Shown here one piece after another: positions 1 to 11,136 of a DNA stretch of 64,000 nt; the first letter of the stretch is position 1, and the number at the start of each line of letters is the position of its first letter. Position numbers and translations under genes: made by a program. The notes beneath the pieces were generated by a model. The model worked only from the letters and a program-made list of their open reading frames with translations, was not told where the DNA came from and did no database searches. Source of the DNA: Enoplolaimus lenunculus (lineage: Eukaryota; Nematoda; Enoplea; Enoplida; Thoracostomopsidae); NCBI GenBank assembly GCA_030248215.1, contig JASANG010002652.1, positions 1 to 64,000 on the forward strand, given 5' to 3'.

Positions 1-92
1 ATACAATCGTATTTAAGATACGAATATGAATAGGCAAATAAAATAAGTTGGAAAGGAGGGGCAAACCTCTCTAACATCCAACCGAAATCGAT

Positions 93-296
93 CTATAAGG
101 TTAACTGTTCATGGCGGTCATACTTCAGAAATTTTTTAAGTGCGTCGCGAGGGAGTCGTCGAAGAAACTGGGCAAGAGAACCTGCTCGGGGAACCGGTAG
201 CCCATTTATATTGTTAGGTAGGCTATTCCAGGAGGATACAACCCGATAGAAGAACGAACCACGACCAGCTAAATTAAAGAAATTCGGAAAATTCAA
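93..296 (-). mobile_element. LINE reverse-transcriptase C-terminal tail fragment
   Basis: The minus-strand frame has the FFNLAGRGSFFYRVVSSWNSLP block followed by a short spacer and SLAQFLRRL. Non-LTR retrotransposon polyproteins often end in this way (FFS-R-WNSLP, then a residue run ending FK-RL). The frame is only 67 residues long, so this is a 3' fragment of a 5'-truncated LINE. No reverse-transcriptase catalytic block is visible to the right. The family cannot be named from the tail alone. Confidence 0.5.
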
Positions 297-543
297 GCTT
301 GAGGTAAGAAAATTAGGGCAAGATATAACAGATGTATTAGTCGCATTTTGAAGAAATTGGTGTCAATTATAGTGCGGAGTGACGACCTGAGATTCGAAAT
401 GCCTTGGAAAATGTGACTATGTTGAGGTTCGGCAACGCTTATCAAAAGTGATAATTCTCGTTTTAACTGAACTTTAATATTCATAAGTATCATTAACTGT
501 GTAAAGAACTACTACCTAACCTAACTACCTAGTACCTAGTTAG

Positions 544-861
544 CAGGGTGCAGCCAAATATTAATTTACTAGATAGTGGAAACAAAGCCGGATAGTGAAT
601 TTTTTGCTGGTACTGGAAACGAATACTGGCCATATATAGCGTCATTACTTGTGTAGTGTTGGAAATATGCGTAAGGTTATTTAATTGAAATTAATTGCTA
701 GCGTGTATTTTTCACTTTTTAGTATAAAAATTTGAGTTTTTGACTTGCCCGGAAATACAATCGCAGCAAAATAATAAATATTTATAATGTAAAATAAAAA
801 GCAGTTTTATGGAGTTATTTTATCAAATATTGAACCGAAACGGATATCTGGTCGCACCCTG
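544..861. mobile_element. hAT-type MITE just upstream of the SelT gene
   Basis: The ends are CAGGGTGCAGCC and GGTCGCACCCTG, an inverted pair of the CAGGGTGC type also seen at 6232-6644. The candidate 8-bp flanks (CTAGTTAG and CTACGTCA) match poorly, so the target duplication has decayed. There is no coding capacity. It ends 135 bp before the SelT ATG, so it lies in that gene's likely promoter region. Confidence 0.5.
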
Positions 862-996
862 CTACGTCAATAGAGTACACGTACATATTTTCTTGTTTTT
901 TGTACTTACGATTTATGCATTTATAATCTGTAACATTGAAGCCGAATATACGTATATAATACTGCATTACTTAATCAGTTTATACCTACACGTGAC

Positions 997-1614
997 ATGA
1001 GTCGTGTTATAGGGGGCGGCTTAATTTTAGCCGCCCTGGCGATTTTGTCGTTTCGCGACTTAACGAACAACATAGCTGATAACAGTGTCGAAGCACACAC
1101 GGACCCTCCTCCAGCTCCCAAAATGAAGTCTTTTATGGGTGTTGGACCCACTCTTAAATTTCTATACTGTTACTCCTGAGGGTATCGAAAGGTGTTCGAA
1201 GAATTCTCGAACATCATTCGACAGAAATATCCTGACCTTATTATCGAAGGCGACAACTTCCCCCCTCCTCCGGCGAAGGCAATTGCAGCTCAGATTTTGG
1301 GTGTAATCAAGCTTGCGTTCCTTGGTATGATAATCGTTGGCTACAATCCGTTTCCTGCTCTCGGTGTGAACACGCCGGCTGCGTTTAGTTGGGCGCTGCA
1401 GAATAAACTTTATTCCTGCATGATGTTATTTTTCATTAGCAATGCTATTGAAGGCCAACTGATATCGACCGGAGCATTTGAAATTAACTTTAACGATGTA
1501 CCTGTTTGGTCAAAACTCGAAGTAGGTCGCGTGCCTTCGCCTCAAGAACTCTTTCAGATCATTGATTCACAAATGCGCATGAATGATCGGCAGCAAATCA
1601 ACAGCTATCAGTAA
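997..1614 (+). CDS. SELENOT: Selenoprotein T, selenocysteine-containing, intronless
   Basis: Selenoprotein T is an ER-membrane thioredoxin-like oxidoreductase. The frame opens at ATG 997 and runs to TAA at 1612-1614, with one in-frame TGA at 1177-1179. Read as selenocysteine it gives 205 residues with the motif C-Y-S-U-G-Y-R-K (Cys58, Sec61), matching the CxxU redox site of the family (human C-V-S-U). Downstream blocks VFEEF, YPDL-IEGDNFPPPP, STGAFEI and NDVPVWSKLE are hallmark SelT sequence. A hydrophobic leader lies at about residues 4-17, and hydrophobic stretches around residues 89-115 and 128-140 fit the membrane-associated insert. Length is near the human 195. There is no intron, unlike its neighbours; it may be naturally single-exon or a retrocopy. 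I could not fold a convincing SECIS by eye in the 321 bp after the stop, so a SECIS remains to be shown. The call is strong. Confidence 0.93.
1177..1179 (+). other. Selenocysteine codon (in-frame TGA)
   Basis: TGA follows C-Y-S and precedes GYRKVFEEF in one uninterrupted SelT frame. The position is exactly that of the CxxU selenocysteine of the family, so it is a recoded codon and not a disabling stop. Confidence 0.93.
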
Positions 1615-1935
1615 TGTGTCACCGCACCATATGGAATTCACGACAACTACTAAATTATATTTTCAATTATTCTCTATCAAATACTGTCGCCACAATTCAT
1701 TACCCTTTTAACTGCTGTACTACATTTTGCTTATGATAACTTTCTTTGTCCACCGCAATTCAACGTTTCGCTAGTGAAAATTTGCGGATAAACCCTACAA
1801 CTAGTGGCTCTGCATTTTGGATGTGTTGAAGCGTTGGATTTGGTTGTGGTTCAAAGCTGCAAGGTTTATTTGGACATTTTTTACTTTATATTGTCTTCAA
1901 TTATGTTTTAATATTTTGCAATTGTTGATATGAAA
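1615..1935 (+). promoter_or_regulatory. SelT 3' UTR / SelT-TTC33 spacer, expected SECIS region
   Basis: The spacer between the SelT stop and the TTC33 start is 321 bp. A eukaryotic SECIS needs an ATGA core, an AA apical loop and a distal GA. One ATGA lies at 1733-1736, with AA in the following loop and a GGAT near 1776-1780, but the helices I can draw are short and mismatched, so this is only a candidate. I saw no AATAAA or ATTAAA here, although the two genes are head to tail, which leaves room for a shared transcript. Confidence 0.35.
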
Positions 1936-4075
1936 ATGCAGTCGTTTTCTTGGAAGAGAAAAATTGGGAAATCGGTTGGCGCGACATCAATAGCGTTTGC
2001 TGATGAAGATGAAGGTAAATAAGTGAGATGTATCGCACTTTGTGCAAAGCGGTAATGAAATATAGCGGAATTGAAAAATGAACTATAAATTTTTGGAGCC
2101 CATACATTTTAATTACGTATATACTGGGTTTTATTATATAATCTACACCGAGACCGAGACCGCCCACCCTTGTAATTATATGAAACTTAACAAACCTGCA
2201 GGTAAATTTCTCGCATAATTTCAATAATACGGTTTAGAAATCATGGTGATTTACTATTTTGTTATACCTACAATAGGAATCGGAAATGGATTTCGATCAG
2301 AATGTGGAATCGGAGTTCCGGTTACACCCTGGTATTGCAGACGTTGCAAAAGCTGATGTGTATCTGGTATGTAACTGACTGGACGGAAGCTTTATATTGT
2401 TGTACTCGTACAAGCTGCCATGTTCGAACGGAATCTGCTTGCAAACCGAGACCGGACCGTGCTATAACGGAAACGGAGGTTTTACGAACAGTTATTTAAC
2501 TGTCCCTTTAGTGAGGGGACTAACTTTTATATAAGATAAAGATGCTGTCATCAACGAAATTCTGTTGACATTATAAAAATCTGACTTAATTTATTATATA
2601 TCATGCCTTCCTCCAGCATTAACAGAAGTACGAAGTAAAACTACTACTTCTTTTACTGAACAAAATTGTAAGTTCCGTTCCGGTTTGTACTGATGAAACC
2701 GAGACCGGCCAATTAACCGGTGCCAAAACTTCCGTTCGAACCCTGATGGCTGCCTAGCATCAAAGAAAATGCATAATATATGTGCTTTTATTTGAATGTT
2801 GTTCCAGCGCCGACATCCAGTTTATATGAAAGTCCGAGTACCGCGACTGACGTTTGCGATGAAAATTTGCCTAAACGGTTATGCAGAAAAGCTGGAGAAA
2901 CGCGAAAAGAGATATTAGAGCGTATCAAAGCGCAAGCCATTAACCTAGCAGAAAGTGACCGGTAGGCGGTAAAATGTAGAAATTGTGTTGTGGTTGTCCA
3001 ATACCGACACAGTCATTTGTGTATACAGTTGAAGTGTAACACAATGTGTTTAAAGTAACTTTAAATACATGCGATTCAACATATTTATAAAGTTATATTG
3101 TAACGCCAAATTTTGTGTTTGTTTTCGTGATAATTGTTGTTTAAATTTAAGCTGCGCTGAAGCACTCAAGTTATTCAACGATTGCATACTTCTTGATGAC
3201 AGTTGCAGTGCAATATATGAAATGAAGGCCCAGGTTAGTTACGATTCCTCGGTTGCCCTGTATGCAATAATGCATTGTATTAGATCGGTTTAGACTTAAA
3301 CGTTGTCGGGTTGTGACTGACGCCAGCAATGTCACGCCTCGCGATGACTAACCTGCTGTTGAAACTTGATCGAGAGCAGGACGTTATTTTGCATTTGTTT
3401 ATTTATTTATTTAACATTAATGCATAAAGCCGTGTTGGCCTCTGCGAAGCAATTTGGCGAATGGTTTGTATATTTTAAGGTATTGCTGGAATCTGGAGAG
3501 GTATTTCAGGCGGTTCTTACCGCAGAGAAAGCAGTGTCTTTAGATAAAAAATGGTGGGTGGCGTATCAAACTCTCGGACGATGTCAGATTAATTTTGGCG
3601 AAATACAATTGGTGAGCGAGGATTTATCTGAAAATATGTTTTATTTTCTATTTACGGTGTATTCATATAAATTAACTTTACAGACACACAGGTGGCTTTA
3701 AGACGTATTTGAGATCGTAGAAGTAGTCGCACAAATAGAACTGTTCTTAATACATACTCTCTTCTGTTTGCTGGTTTTGGCTGTGAATGATCGTTTGTTA
3801 TGTAAAGGTGATGTTTTATCCAATACTAGAACCGCGCTGATTTGTGGCACAGAATTTTTTGTAAATTGTGAACGGGGCAGCGTAATGGACCGTTTAAAAA
3901 GGGCCATCGGGCGCATGTCTAAAAGTAACGTGGTGCAAAGCTACGTTAACCTTTTTAGGCCTTGTTAAACTTTCAACGGGCGCTTCATCTGGCACCAACT
4001 GAAGTTGAGTTACGAAACGATGATATCCGAAGAGCTTTTGAGTTGCGCGAAATTGAGAAACAGCGATTAAAGTAG
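1936..4075 (+). CDS. TTC33: Tetratricopeptide repeat protein 33 homologue, five exons
   Basis: Exons: 1936-2014, 2808-2961, 3152-3233, 3480-3611, 3959-4075. All have GT donors and AG acceptors, junction phases 1, 2, 0, 0 agree, and the total of 564 nt encodes 187 residues plus TAG. The first exon reads MQSFSWKRKIGKSV, matching the TTC33 start (human MASFGWKRKIGEKV). Later exons give the TPR-like helices: AEALKLFNDCILLDD then YEMKAQVLLESGEVFQAV, WWVAYQTLGRCQINFGEIQL and LLNFQRALHLAP. It is shorter than human TTC33 (262 residues), mainly at the C-terminus, ending in a charged helix. The family is a poorly characterised TPR adaptor; no enzymatic role is known to me. An AATAAA at about 4314 is a plausible polyadenylation signal. 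It follows SelT in the same direction. Intron 1 holds a decayed element end (TTACACCCTGG near 2330). Confidence 0.88.
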
Positions 4076-5440
4076 CGTACGTCAACCGTTTCTGTTTTAT
4101 TGTCAAACTAAATTGTACATATCTCGATATCGCAGACATCACTGTTGGAGAAACATTTAATTTAGATTGTAATATATTGTTTAGCTAACATTGTAATCGT
4201 TAGAGATAGCTGACACTTAAACTAAAGTCATGTTTGTAACAACGTAGAACTAAGGTTTCAGTTCCCCCTTCGTAATAAGTTACTCCCCCACTTATTTACT
4301 TAATGCGTGGAATAATAAAATAGGGTTAGCTTTGCGTAGGAATAGAATAAACAATAATATGGTGGGGTCTATCAATTAAAACGGTATGGGCGGAAATAAT
4401 CAAGTACCGAATTAAGCACTGTCTAATCAAATAGTAAGTCTCTGGTTGTAATGTACAAATTGTATGCTGTTTGTTATGTTTTTCTGTGTGCTAAATTGGG
4501 CTTTGATTATAAATTTAGCGTTTATTGGTCGAATTGACTTCAACGTCATGATTCTTTGGATCGTATAAAATTGAACTTGTTTTTGTTTGGAAAACTTTTG
4601 TTTGTTTTTAAGGGATACACGGTGTATGTAAAATAAACATTTGGTCATTAGGGTAATAATGCCAAACGAAATTTTTCGAATATGACCCAAATTTTGGTTT
4701 CGTGACATATGTTCGTATGGAACTTTCCGGGGGATGTATAATGTTTGTATGGCATTATATTATATGGATATAACAACGGTATAATCGCTTATCGTGCTCT
4801 GCGTAATACAAGTTAGTGTGTTTTGTTTTTTGTGAAGTGTTGTTTATCGCGTCGTTTTTTGGCATAGAAATACAGCAGTAAGTTGCGTTGGGTGTTTTTA
4901 AAATTAGGCAAACATATGAATAAGAGTAGGGTTGGCCAGTAAGCAGTACAGGTTACTTTGTTAGGGATTGCTCAAGTCATATTGCAAATAACGGTTTTGT
5001 TTGTAACTTTAAGGCAATTTTTTGAATATTCCACTTCCGAGATTTCTTGAAAAGTTTGAATGATTTTTTGACACTTTGAAGCTAATTGTTAAAATTATTA
5101 AATTTAACATCGTGTTTTCTTTAGATTGATTCAACTACAACTGCGGCAAGTTTTAGTGACTGCCGGCTTGCGGTTCTTTCACCTTCGGTTAATGCACTGT
5201 GCATATACGCCGTTACTTTTATAATTGTATTGGTTAATTAAAATCCAATCAGAAACACCGAATCGAAAATTTGGTTTTGATATTCAGAATCGTTATGCGG
5301 TCGTTCAGACGATATTCTGCAAGCTGTTTTGTATTTTGTTTGATTACTTGTTACAATTGTGTATTAACTGGCTCGTGTATTCAATCTTAGATATTTATGT
5401 CAGACAAATTTCACGTGTACTGACGGAATTATTGCACTAA
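4076..5440. other. TTC33 3' flank, no gene seen
   Basis: AT-rich sequence. AATAAA-like signals lie at about 4314 and 4345. I see no exon with family similarity and no clear repeat until the element at 5441. Confidence 0.5.
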
Positions 5441-6112
5441 TGCGGGATTCACGTTATAACTGGGGCAGGTGAAACACGGTTTGTCCCATGTTGATTCGAC
5501 GTCAACGTTAAAAGTCGGGCTCTTGTTTCAGGTCAACAGACAAAACTCGAATGTCATATGACATTAGCTTACAAACCACGGCTCTCAAATGATCAATGTG
5601 TACAAGGGACGGTATGTCACGTGACACTGTCGGACATTTATGCGAACATCATATGATATTCCAAAATTTCAACGAATATCATATGATATTAATCGGGACA
5701 GTGTAATCTTTGGGTGCTTATAAATGAATGGAAAGTCGAATGATAGATGCACCGATGTGCTTTAAGTTCCAAATACACGCCTGCAAAATGTTTCCGACAC
5801 AAAATCGCTTATAACCACAGTTCATAATTTAAAAATTCAAATATCACATTCTAGTATCGTGATATTCAATAGTACAATTTTTTTATGGTGCCTCAAGCAT
5901 GCAGACATTTGAAAATATATCATATGATATTCGCAGACAATACCTCGAATTTTATATGATATTCATGAACAAAAGGTGACCTACACATGATAATAGCAGA
6001 CAAATCGAATTTTTGAAGACGATATTGGTTACATGCAAACAAAATGTTACCCAAAACTATAATATGGACAAAACGTGTCCCAAGCTGCCTCTATTATAGC
6101 GTGAATCCCGCA
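5441..6112. mobile_element. TGCGGG-family DNA element, 672 bp
   Basis: The ends are TGCGGGATTCACGTTATAAC and its inverted partner GCGTGAATCCCGCA. The left flank is TAA and the right AAA, consistent with a decayed 3-bp duplication. The interior is non-coding and repeats the palindrome ATATCATATGATAT. Related copies are at 27480, 39430 and 47388. Confidence 0.75.
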
Positions 6113-6231
6113 AAAGTATAAACTACATGCGTTTTAAAAGGATGTTGAACAGGTTTTCCTTTGTTGGTACCTACCTTAAAGAAAGAAGTGATATTCAATT
6201 ATTTACATAGTGATTTAACCGCCGTGCTAGC

Positions 6232-6644
6232 CAGGGTGCAACCGGAATTTCGGTTCCGGTAGGGAAATCCGGTATTTTTCACTATCCGGTTCCGGTAAGA
6301 AATACGGTGTTTTTCACCGGCATTTTCCAATATTTTTGGTATTGATAATTTTTCTCATTCAAAAATTTAAGAAAAATTGGCATATTATTCGAACTTATTA
6401 ATCTAAAATTGTCCGAGCGTATATTGCCAAAATTTTCAATTTGCGTCACATTTCATAATTTATATGTTTCCATCTACTGCATTTGTTTCAGGACTTTGGC
6501 TTTCTTAATGGTGTGTTTACAGCTTTAAAAGCGATAAAAGAGCGCGTAAAAATGAATTTTTCGGTAACAAATATTTGTTATTTTCCGGTTCCGGTATTTT
6601 TTAACTTTCCGGTTCCGGTATTTTATAATTCCGGTTGCACCCTG
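6232..6644. mobile_element. hAT-type MITE with 8-bp target duplication
   Basis: The termini are CAGGGTGCAACCGGAATT and its inverse ending GGTTGCACCCTG. They are flanked by GTGCTAGC (6224-6231) and GTGCTAGT (6645-6652), an 8-bp duplication with one mismatch, which fits the hAT superfamily. The interior repeats CCGGTTCCGGTA near both ends. No transposase frame is present. Confidence 0.85.
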
Positions 6645-6974
6645 GTGCTAGTTAATGTATGTATTGATATGAAATAAGCTTATAACGTCTATAATAAATG
6701 TGATTGATCGTAATATTTTGAGCAGACAGTTAACCTAATATATTGATATAAAAACGAAGACTTCTGGATGCTCAAGGATACGTTGTACTATATTCACAGT
6801 CACCTATTTTTGAATTGGAAGTTTATCAAATTACCGCGACAGTGCAAATTATCCGGCGACATATTTTGGAAATGATGGCCAACTACATGCGTCTGCCCGA
6901 ATTACGACCAACTCCTAAAGCGGTTCCTTCACGTTAACATAGACTACAAACAGTTAAAACGAAACTTAGAAAAC

Positions 6975-7530
6975 CTAATCGGTTACGGTCTGTTATTTAT
7001 TTTAACTCGCCCTCCGCCACCCTTTGTTACTGATATGTATTCGGCATTACAAATATCCGTTGAATTAAATGCTTAATATTTCTCTTGTTTCAAGAGCTTG
7101 AGGGATAATGAAAGGTTATAGGAATGTGTTTTCAAAACATAAGTATGTTTTACAGCTTTGAACTCAACTTTAGTTTGGTCCTGCAATTTAGGGATAATTG
7201 AAATTTATGGAGTCTGATCAGGGTTTAGTGACTATATGCGCTTACGAACTCTGGCCCATTTATAGAACAGGGCCGGAACAGTAGTATAAGCATATTCCTT
7301 GGCCTAAGTCTAAGAGTATTGACGAACCTATTGCTAAGCCTAAGCGTATTGGTGAACCTACTGCTAAGCCTAAGCCTGAGCAAAAAATTAGTCTAAAGCT
7401 TAAACTGACTCTGTTATAGCTGTCCCGGAAAACGATCCGACCCTGTTATGGGTCCGAACTCATATTAGGGATACGGACCCCCATTGATTGGGACTCAAAA
7501 TGGGAACCTCCCTTTTATCACCTCTCGTTT
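6975..7530. mobile_element. TA-flanked CCCGAATAAG-family MITE, decayed, with a second element inside
   Basis: It shares long similarity with the copies at 18602, 43105 and 45355 (the GTTACGG and CGCTCCGCCACCCTT end, and the GGACTC/TATTAGGGAT end). The outer TIRs are lost. A CCTAAG-type hAT MITE (about 7253-7455) sits inside, between CGAACTCT and CGAACTCA. Confidence 0.6.
7253..7455. mobile_element. CCTAAG-type hAT MITE (subfamily B), nested
   Basis: It starts GGCCCATTTATAGAACAGGG and contains CCTAAG-like hexamers and the conserved TTAGTCTAAAGCTTAA block. It ends near CCCTGTTATGGGTC. The flanks CGAACTCT and CGAACTCA give an 8-bp duplication with one mismatch, within a copy of another MITE. 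Confidence 0.65.
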
Positions 7531-8040
7531 CGTGTAACTACAATAGTAGCGGATTTTGAGAACATATGCATTACAGGAAATGTGTTCCGAAGCAAATATC
7601 TGGTGTGTTTTAGCATCTTTTTTGGTTCTAAAAGATACTGTGAGCAACACTGGCAAAGTGTATATAAAATTAAGTTTCGCTTAAGTAATACAAAATCTTC
7701 GCAAGACATGAGAGATCTATCGTGCTCGAGTGTCCAAGCTTCTATGCTTCAGTGCTGATAATGAACGCCTCCCACACGTAAAGTCCAATGTTTCTTAATA
7801 AAGTATTATAAACCACTAAAAATAGTGAATAGAAAACTTTCAGTTATTGTCTAAATTTGTCCCATATCGATACGTGATTAATTTTTCACTATCAGCTGCA
7901 AGTTAACGTTGATGCAAGATTTGCAAAGCCAATGTCATTGTGTAAAAGCATGTGTAGCTGAGTGCGTTTTTGCAAACTTTGTTAATTAGCGTATAACTGT
8001 TAATTGTCAAAGCCATATACGTATAAGTTGCATGGCCAAT

Positions 8041-8210
8041 GGTAAGTGGCGTAACAGTAGATAAAGTGTATTCATAAACCTAAAGCCTAAGCGTTGCAAA
8101 AATTAGTTCTAAGCGTAAGTCTAAGCCTAAGCAAAAAATGTAATCTAGAATCTAAACCTACTATTTTATAGACACACCCGAAACCTAGACGCCCATTAAA
8201 GTGGGCCAGT
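8041..8210. mobile_element. CCTAAG-type MITE (subfamily A)
   Basis: It has GGCGTAACAGTAGAT, then CCTAAGCG hexamers and a GTTGCAAAAA segment, TCTAGAATCTAAACCTACT, and ends near ACCCGAAACCTAGACGCCC. Same layout as the copies at 9670, 13649, 17138 and 24990. Confidence 0.6.
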
Positions 8211-9315
8211 TAACTCATAAACAAATCCGATATATTTGTTGTACATTGAAACGGTGCGCAAAATACGTATATTGGACGTTCCAGCTTCAATAATACATAG
8301 ATACTTAACCATTTTTAATGGTATGGAGTATTAACAAGTGTGGGATCAGCATCCTACCTTGAAATGACATTTTAAATAAAATTAAAAATATTCATGTTAC
8401 AAAACGACAGTCATAAAGTAGTGATGTCAAACCAAACATTTGTTTTTATGGGGTTTTTTCAGAAATCCCCGCAATGATACAAAATTTGAAAAACAAGCTC
8501 TAGTGAACGAGTCGCTTCACTGACCGAGACAACTTTGCTGAAAATATGACCAAATTTTACCAACGACAAATTTGAAATTTTCGGCAAAAAATTAACCCGA
8601 TTCGGTCGTTGATTTTCTCTGCCCGAGCCGAAGACCGCCGGCCTTAATGTATTTTAGTATTCAGATTCTATTTTAGCATTTACACGGCATATGTTACGGA
8701 ATTTTTAGTTGAATTCTTAAGTTCTGTTTTCGGCAACTATACGACTAGCAAAATGAGTTGACTGTTACAATATGTATCTTTATACCATTTGCCTCTTTCG
8801 AAAATCAAGCGAGTTTAAGCTGCCGTATAATGGGTTTATTTTGCAATGTGCAATATGCACTGCAATTGCACTTTTTAAGCGCATTGTAAAAATCTACAAA
8901 AACTGTTGCAAAAGTTTTTGTTTTAAACTGACTGGGGATATCTGTAACTGCCATAACGTTGTCAGTTACATTATTGAGGATCTCGTACACTTTACGCCAA
9001 AGGCTTAGGGTTAGGAATAGGCTTATCTATGCGTTTTACCTAAAGACTATGTGGCGTTAACTTTGAATGTAAACGGCAAGAATGTAGCTGTTTTTTGATT
9101 GCAGTTGTATGGTTTGTGTTTTTAGCCACAATCAATGCTTGTTTCGAAACAAAAACTTTCAAGTAAAAATTCAATATGCTCCAAGTCGCTTAGAAATGTA
9201 TATTTTTCAGCTACTGACGACTCTTAGTCATGGTTTGCATTACAACTTAGATTTGAGACCTTCCAGACCATGGCTTGCCAACTGGAACCACAACCAAAAT
9301 TTTGTATTAAGATTA

Positions 9316-9408
9316 GTGATGGGCATCGGATATTTTTTCATATCCGGATATACGGCAATTCTTGCCGGATATTATTCCGGATATCCGTATATGCGGTGCC
9401 CATATATA
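9316..9408. mobile_element. GTGATGGGCATCGGATAT-family MITE, short copy
   Basis: It begins GTGATGGGCATCGGATATTT and ends with an inverted GGTGCCCAT. The interior is a set of CCGGATAT palindromes. The matching end of another copy is at 48945-49047. Confidence 0.5.
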
Positions 9409-9669
9409 ATTAAGATTTAGTGCTAAAGTTGCATTTGGCTGTCATTAAATGGATAATTATTTGCTATGAAATGTTCGTTTGACTTCGTTCAGTTGAATGC
9501 GTTGTGTCAAATTTTTAGCTCGATGCTGTTTGCGGCACATGTAAAGATCAGGGTGGAAAGTTTTTCTCTGTGGAACTGCAACATTGTAAGCTTATGCTTA
9601 AGGCTAAATTTTTGATTAGACACAGACTTAGGTATAAGCTCGTTCTTACGCCTGGAGTTTGGCTGGTCA

Positions 9670-9840
9670 ATGTTACTTCCAGGCGTGTAACAGTAGATTA
9701 AGCGTATTCCTAAGCCTAAAGTCTAAGCGTTACAAAGATGTGTTCCTAAGCCTAAGCAAAAAATGTCATCTAGAATCTAAACCTACTCGTTAATAGACCA
9801 ATCAGAAACCGGGACGAACCTTAAAATAACATTCGCCGTT
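9670..9840. mobile_element. CCTAAG-type MITE (subfamily A)
   Basis: GTTACTTCCAGGCGTGTAACAGTAG starts the copy in diverged form; CCTAAG hexamers and TCTAGAATCTAAACCTACT follow. It ends ACGAACCTTAAAATAACATT, the inverse of the start. Confidence 0.6.
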
Positions 9841-10386
9841 TGGTTTACGCTTGGGTTTAGGCTTAGTAATATACTACCGACCACTGTTTCAGCCTTGTTC
9901 TATACACCGGCCTTTGCAACTCAAAATTGAAAAAATTTAGTTTCAGTGGTAAAATTTTTGCTTTCATTTTTAGATGCATAGCTTTTTATATTTGCGCTGG
10001 AGTACTATAGATTTATGTAATTCACAAGGTCAACGTTCGAATTATTTATTTGAAGTGAGGTTATATTTTACACAATTATTCGCTAAAATTGTTTAATGCA
10101 GCGATAAGATAAAACGCGACTATTGCTAGAACGAAATATGATGATGCCTGTAGCCAGAAATGGGGGTGCGGAGTTTAGATCACCCCAGAAATATTTTGCC
10201 TCACTGTGAAAAGGTTTAACTGTAGTTATTTCAACTGTAAACCTCCCGTTAACTTTCTTCTCTTTCCTAACACAGGTTGAATTGGCTTCGATCTGGAATC
10301 AGGGATTGTTTTTCAATTTTTAACCTTTATAAATAATTTGATTGTGATCGGTAATATATTAAAGAACTTCCATATAGAAAAGGGTC

Positions 10387-10602
10387 CATATTCTCATATG
10401 TGTATAGCAACCATAATCGGTTAGTAATAGGTATTTAAACTCATTAACTTTTGCAGTTATTGAGCTCAAAATTGGTCTAAATCGTATGCGAAAAATGTGC
10501 TAAATTTTGAGCCTCAGCATTCACTGGTTCAAAAGTGCTACAAGACCTATCACAAACTGGTGATAAGGTGTTACACACATTTGAGAATATCGGTTATAAG
10601 TA
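10387..10602. mobile_element. ATTCTCAAATGTGT-family MITE
   Basis: Inverted ends: CATATTCTCATATGTGTATAGC on the left and TACACACATTTGAGAATAT on the right. The interior carries the family blocks around ACTGGTTCAAAAGTGC and GACCTATCACAAACTGG. Other copies are near 29669, 36646, 37912, 53006 and 58279. Confidence 0.65.
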
Positions 10603-10708
10603 TAAAAACAGATTTCCGTTGAGTTTGCAAACATTTCACGCCCGAACGACTCGGTTGCCATGAACCATATTTGCGAATTCAACACCAGGGAACAAATAAA
10701 TTAGTGTA

Positions 10709-10882
10709 CACTGCAAAAAATGATGAGTCAAATTGACTCTCCCCGCAATACGCTTTTTCGAACTATACAAGCTGAGTCAAATTCGACTCCGCCAGAATAA
10801 AAAGGACTCACTCAGCGAGCGACTCGGGTGAGTCAAATTTGTCTCTGACGGAGTCGAATTTGACTCACCATTTTTTGCAGTG
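10709..10882. mobile_element. TGAGTCAAATTGACTC palindromic MITE, TA-flanked
   Basis: Near-perfect TIR: CACTGCAAAAAATGATGAGT and inverse CACCATTTTTTGCAGTG, with TA on both sides (10707-8 and 10883-4). Inside are repeated GAGTCAAATTCGACTC palindromes, so the whole can fold into a long hairpin. Confidence 0.85.
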
Positions 10883-11136
10883 TAGTATTTCTACCTAACA
10901 GTAACCTTATTGTTGTTGACTTTATATTTTTAGCTTTTAGATAACGTTTTTGATTATAATTTTAAATAATTATTATTTAGAACAAAGACGTATAGTTACA
11001 CACGTGGCAGAATCGTTTCACAGCTGAAACTTTGGGTTACGAATAGCAGTTGTAGTGGCTATAGCATAGAGATTCGTAGTATTTTCAGGTGAGTTTTTGT
11101 ATTTAATAAATTGCTAAAGAGCTGTGAACCGTGGTT

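Noticed and set aside
809-1000. 63-codon frame just before SelT
   Set aside because: Overlaps a MITE end and the SelT leader, with no similarity; chance frame in AT-rich DNA.
1733-1790. Candidate SECIS with ATGA core
   Set aside because: Helix I and II pair poorly by eye and the apical loop is too large; left as an unproven candidate, not a feature of its own.
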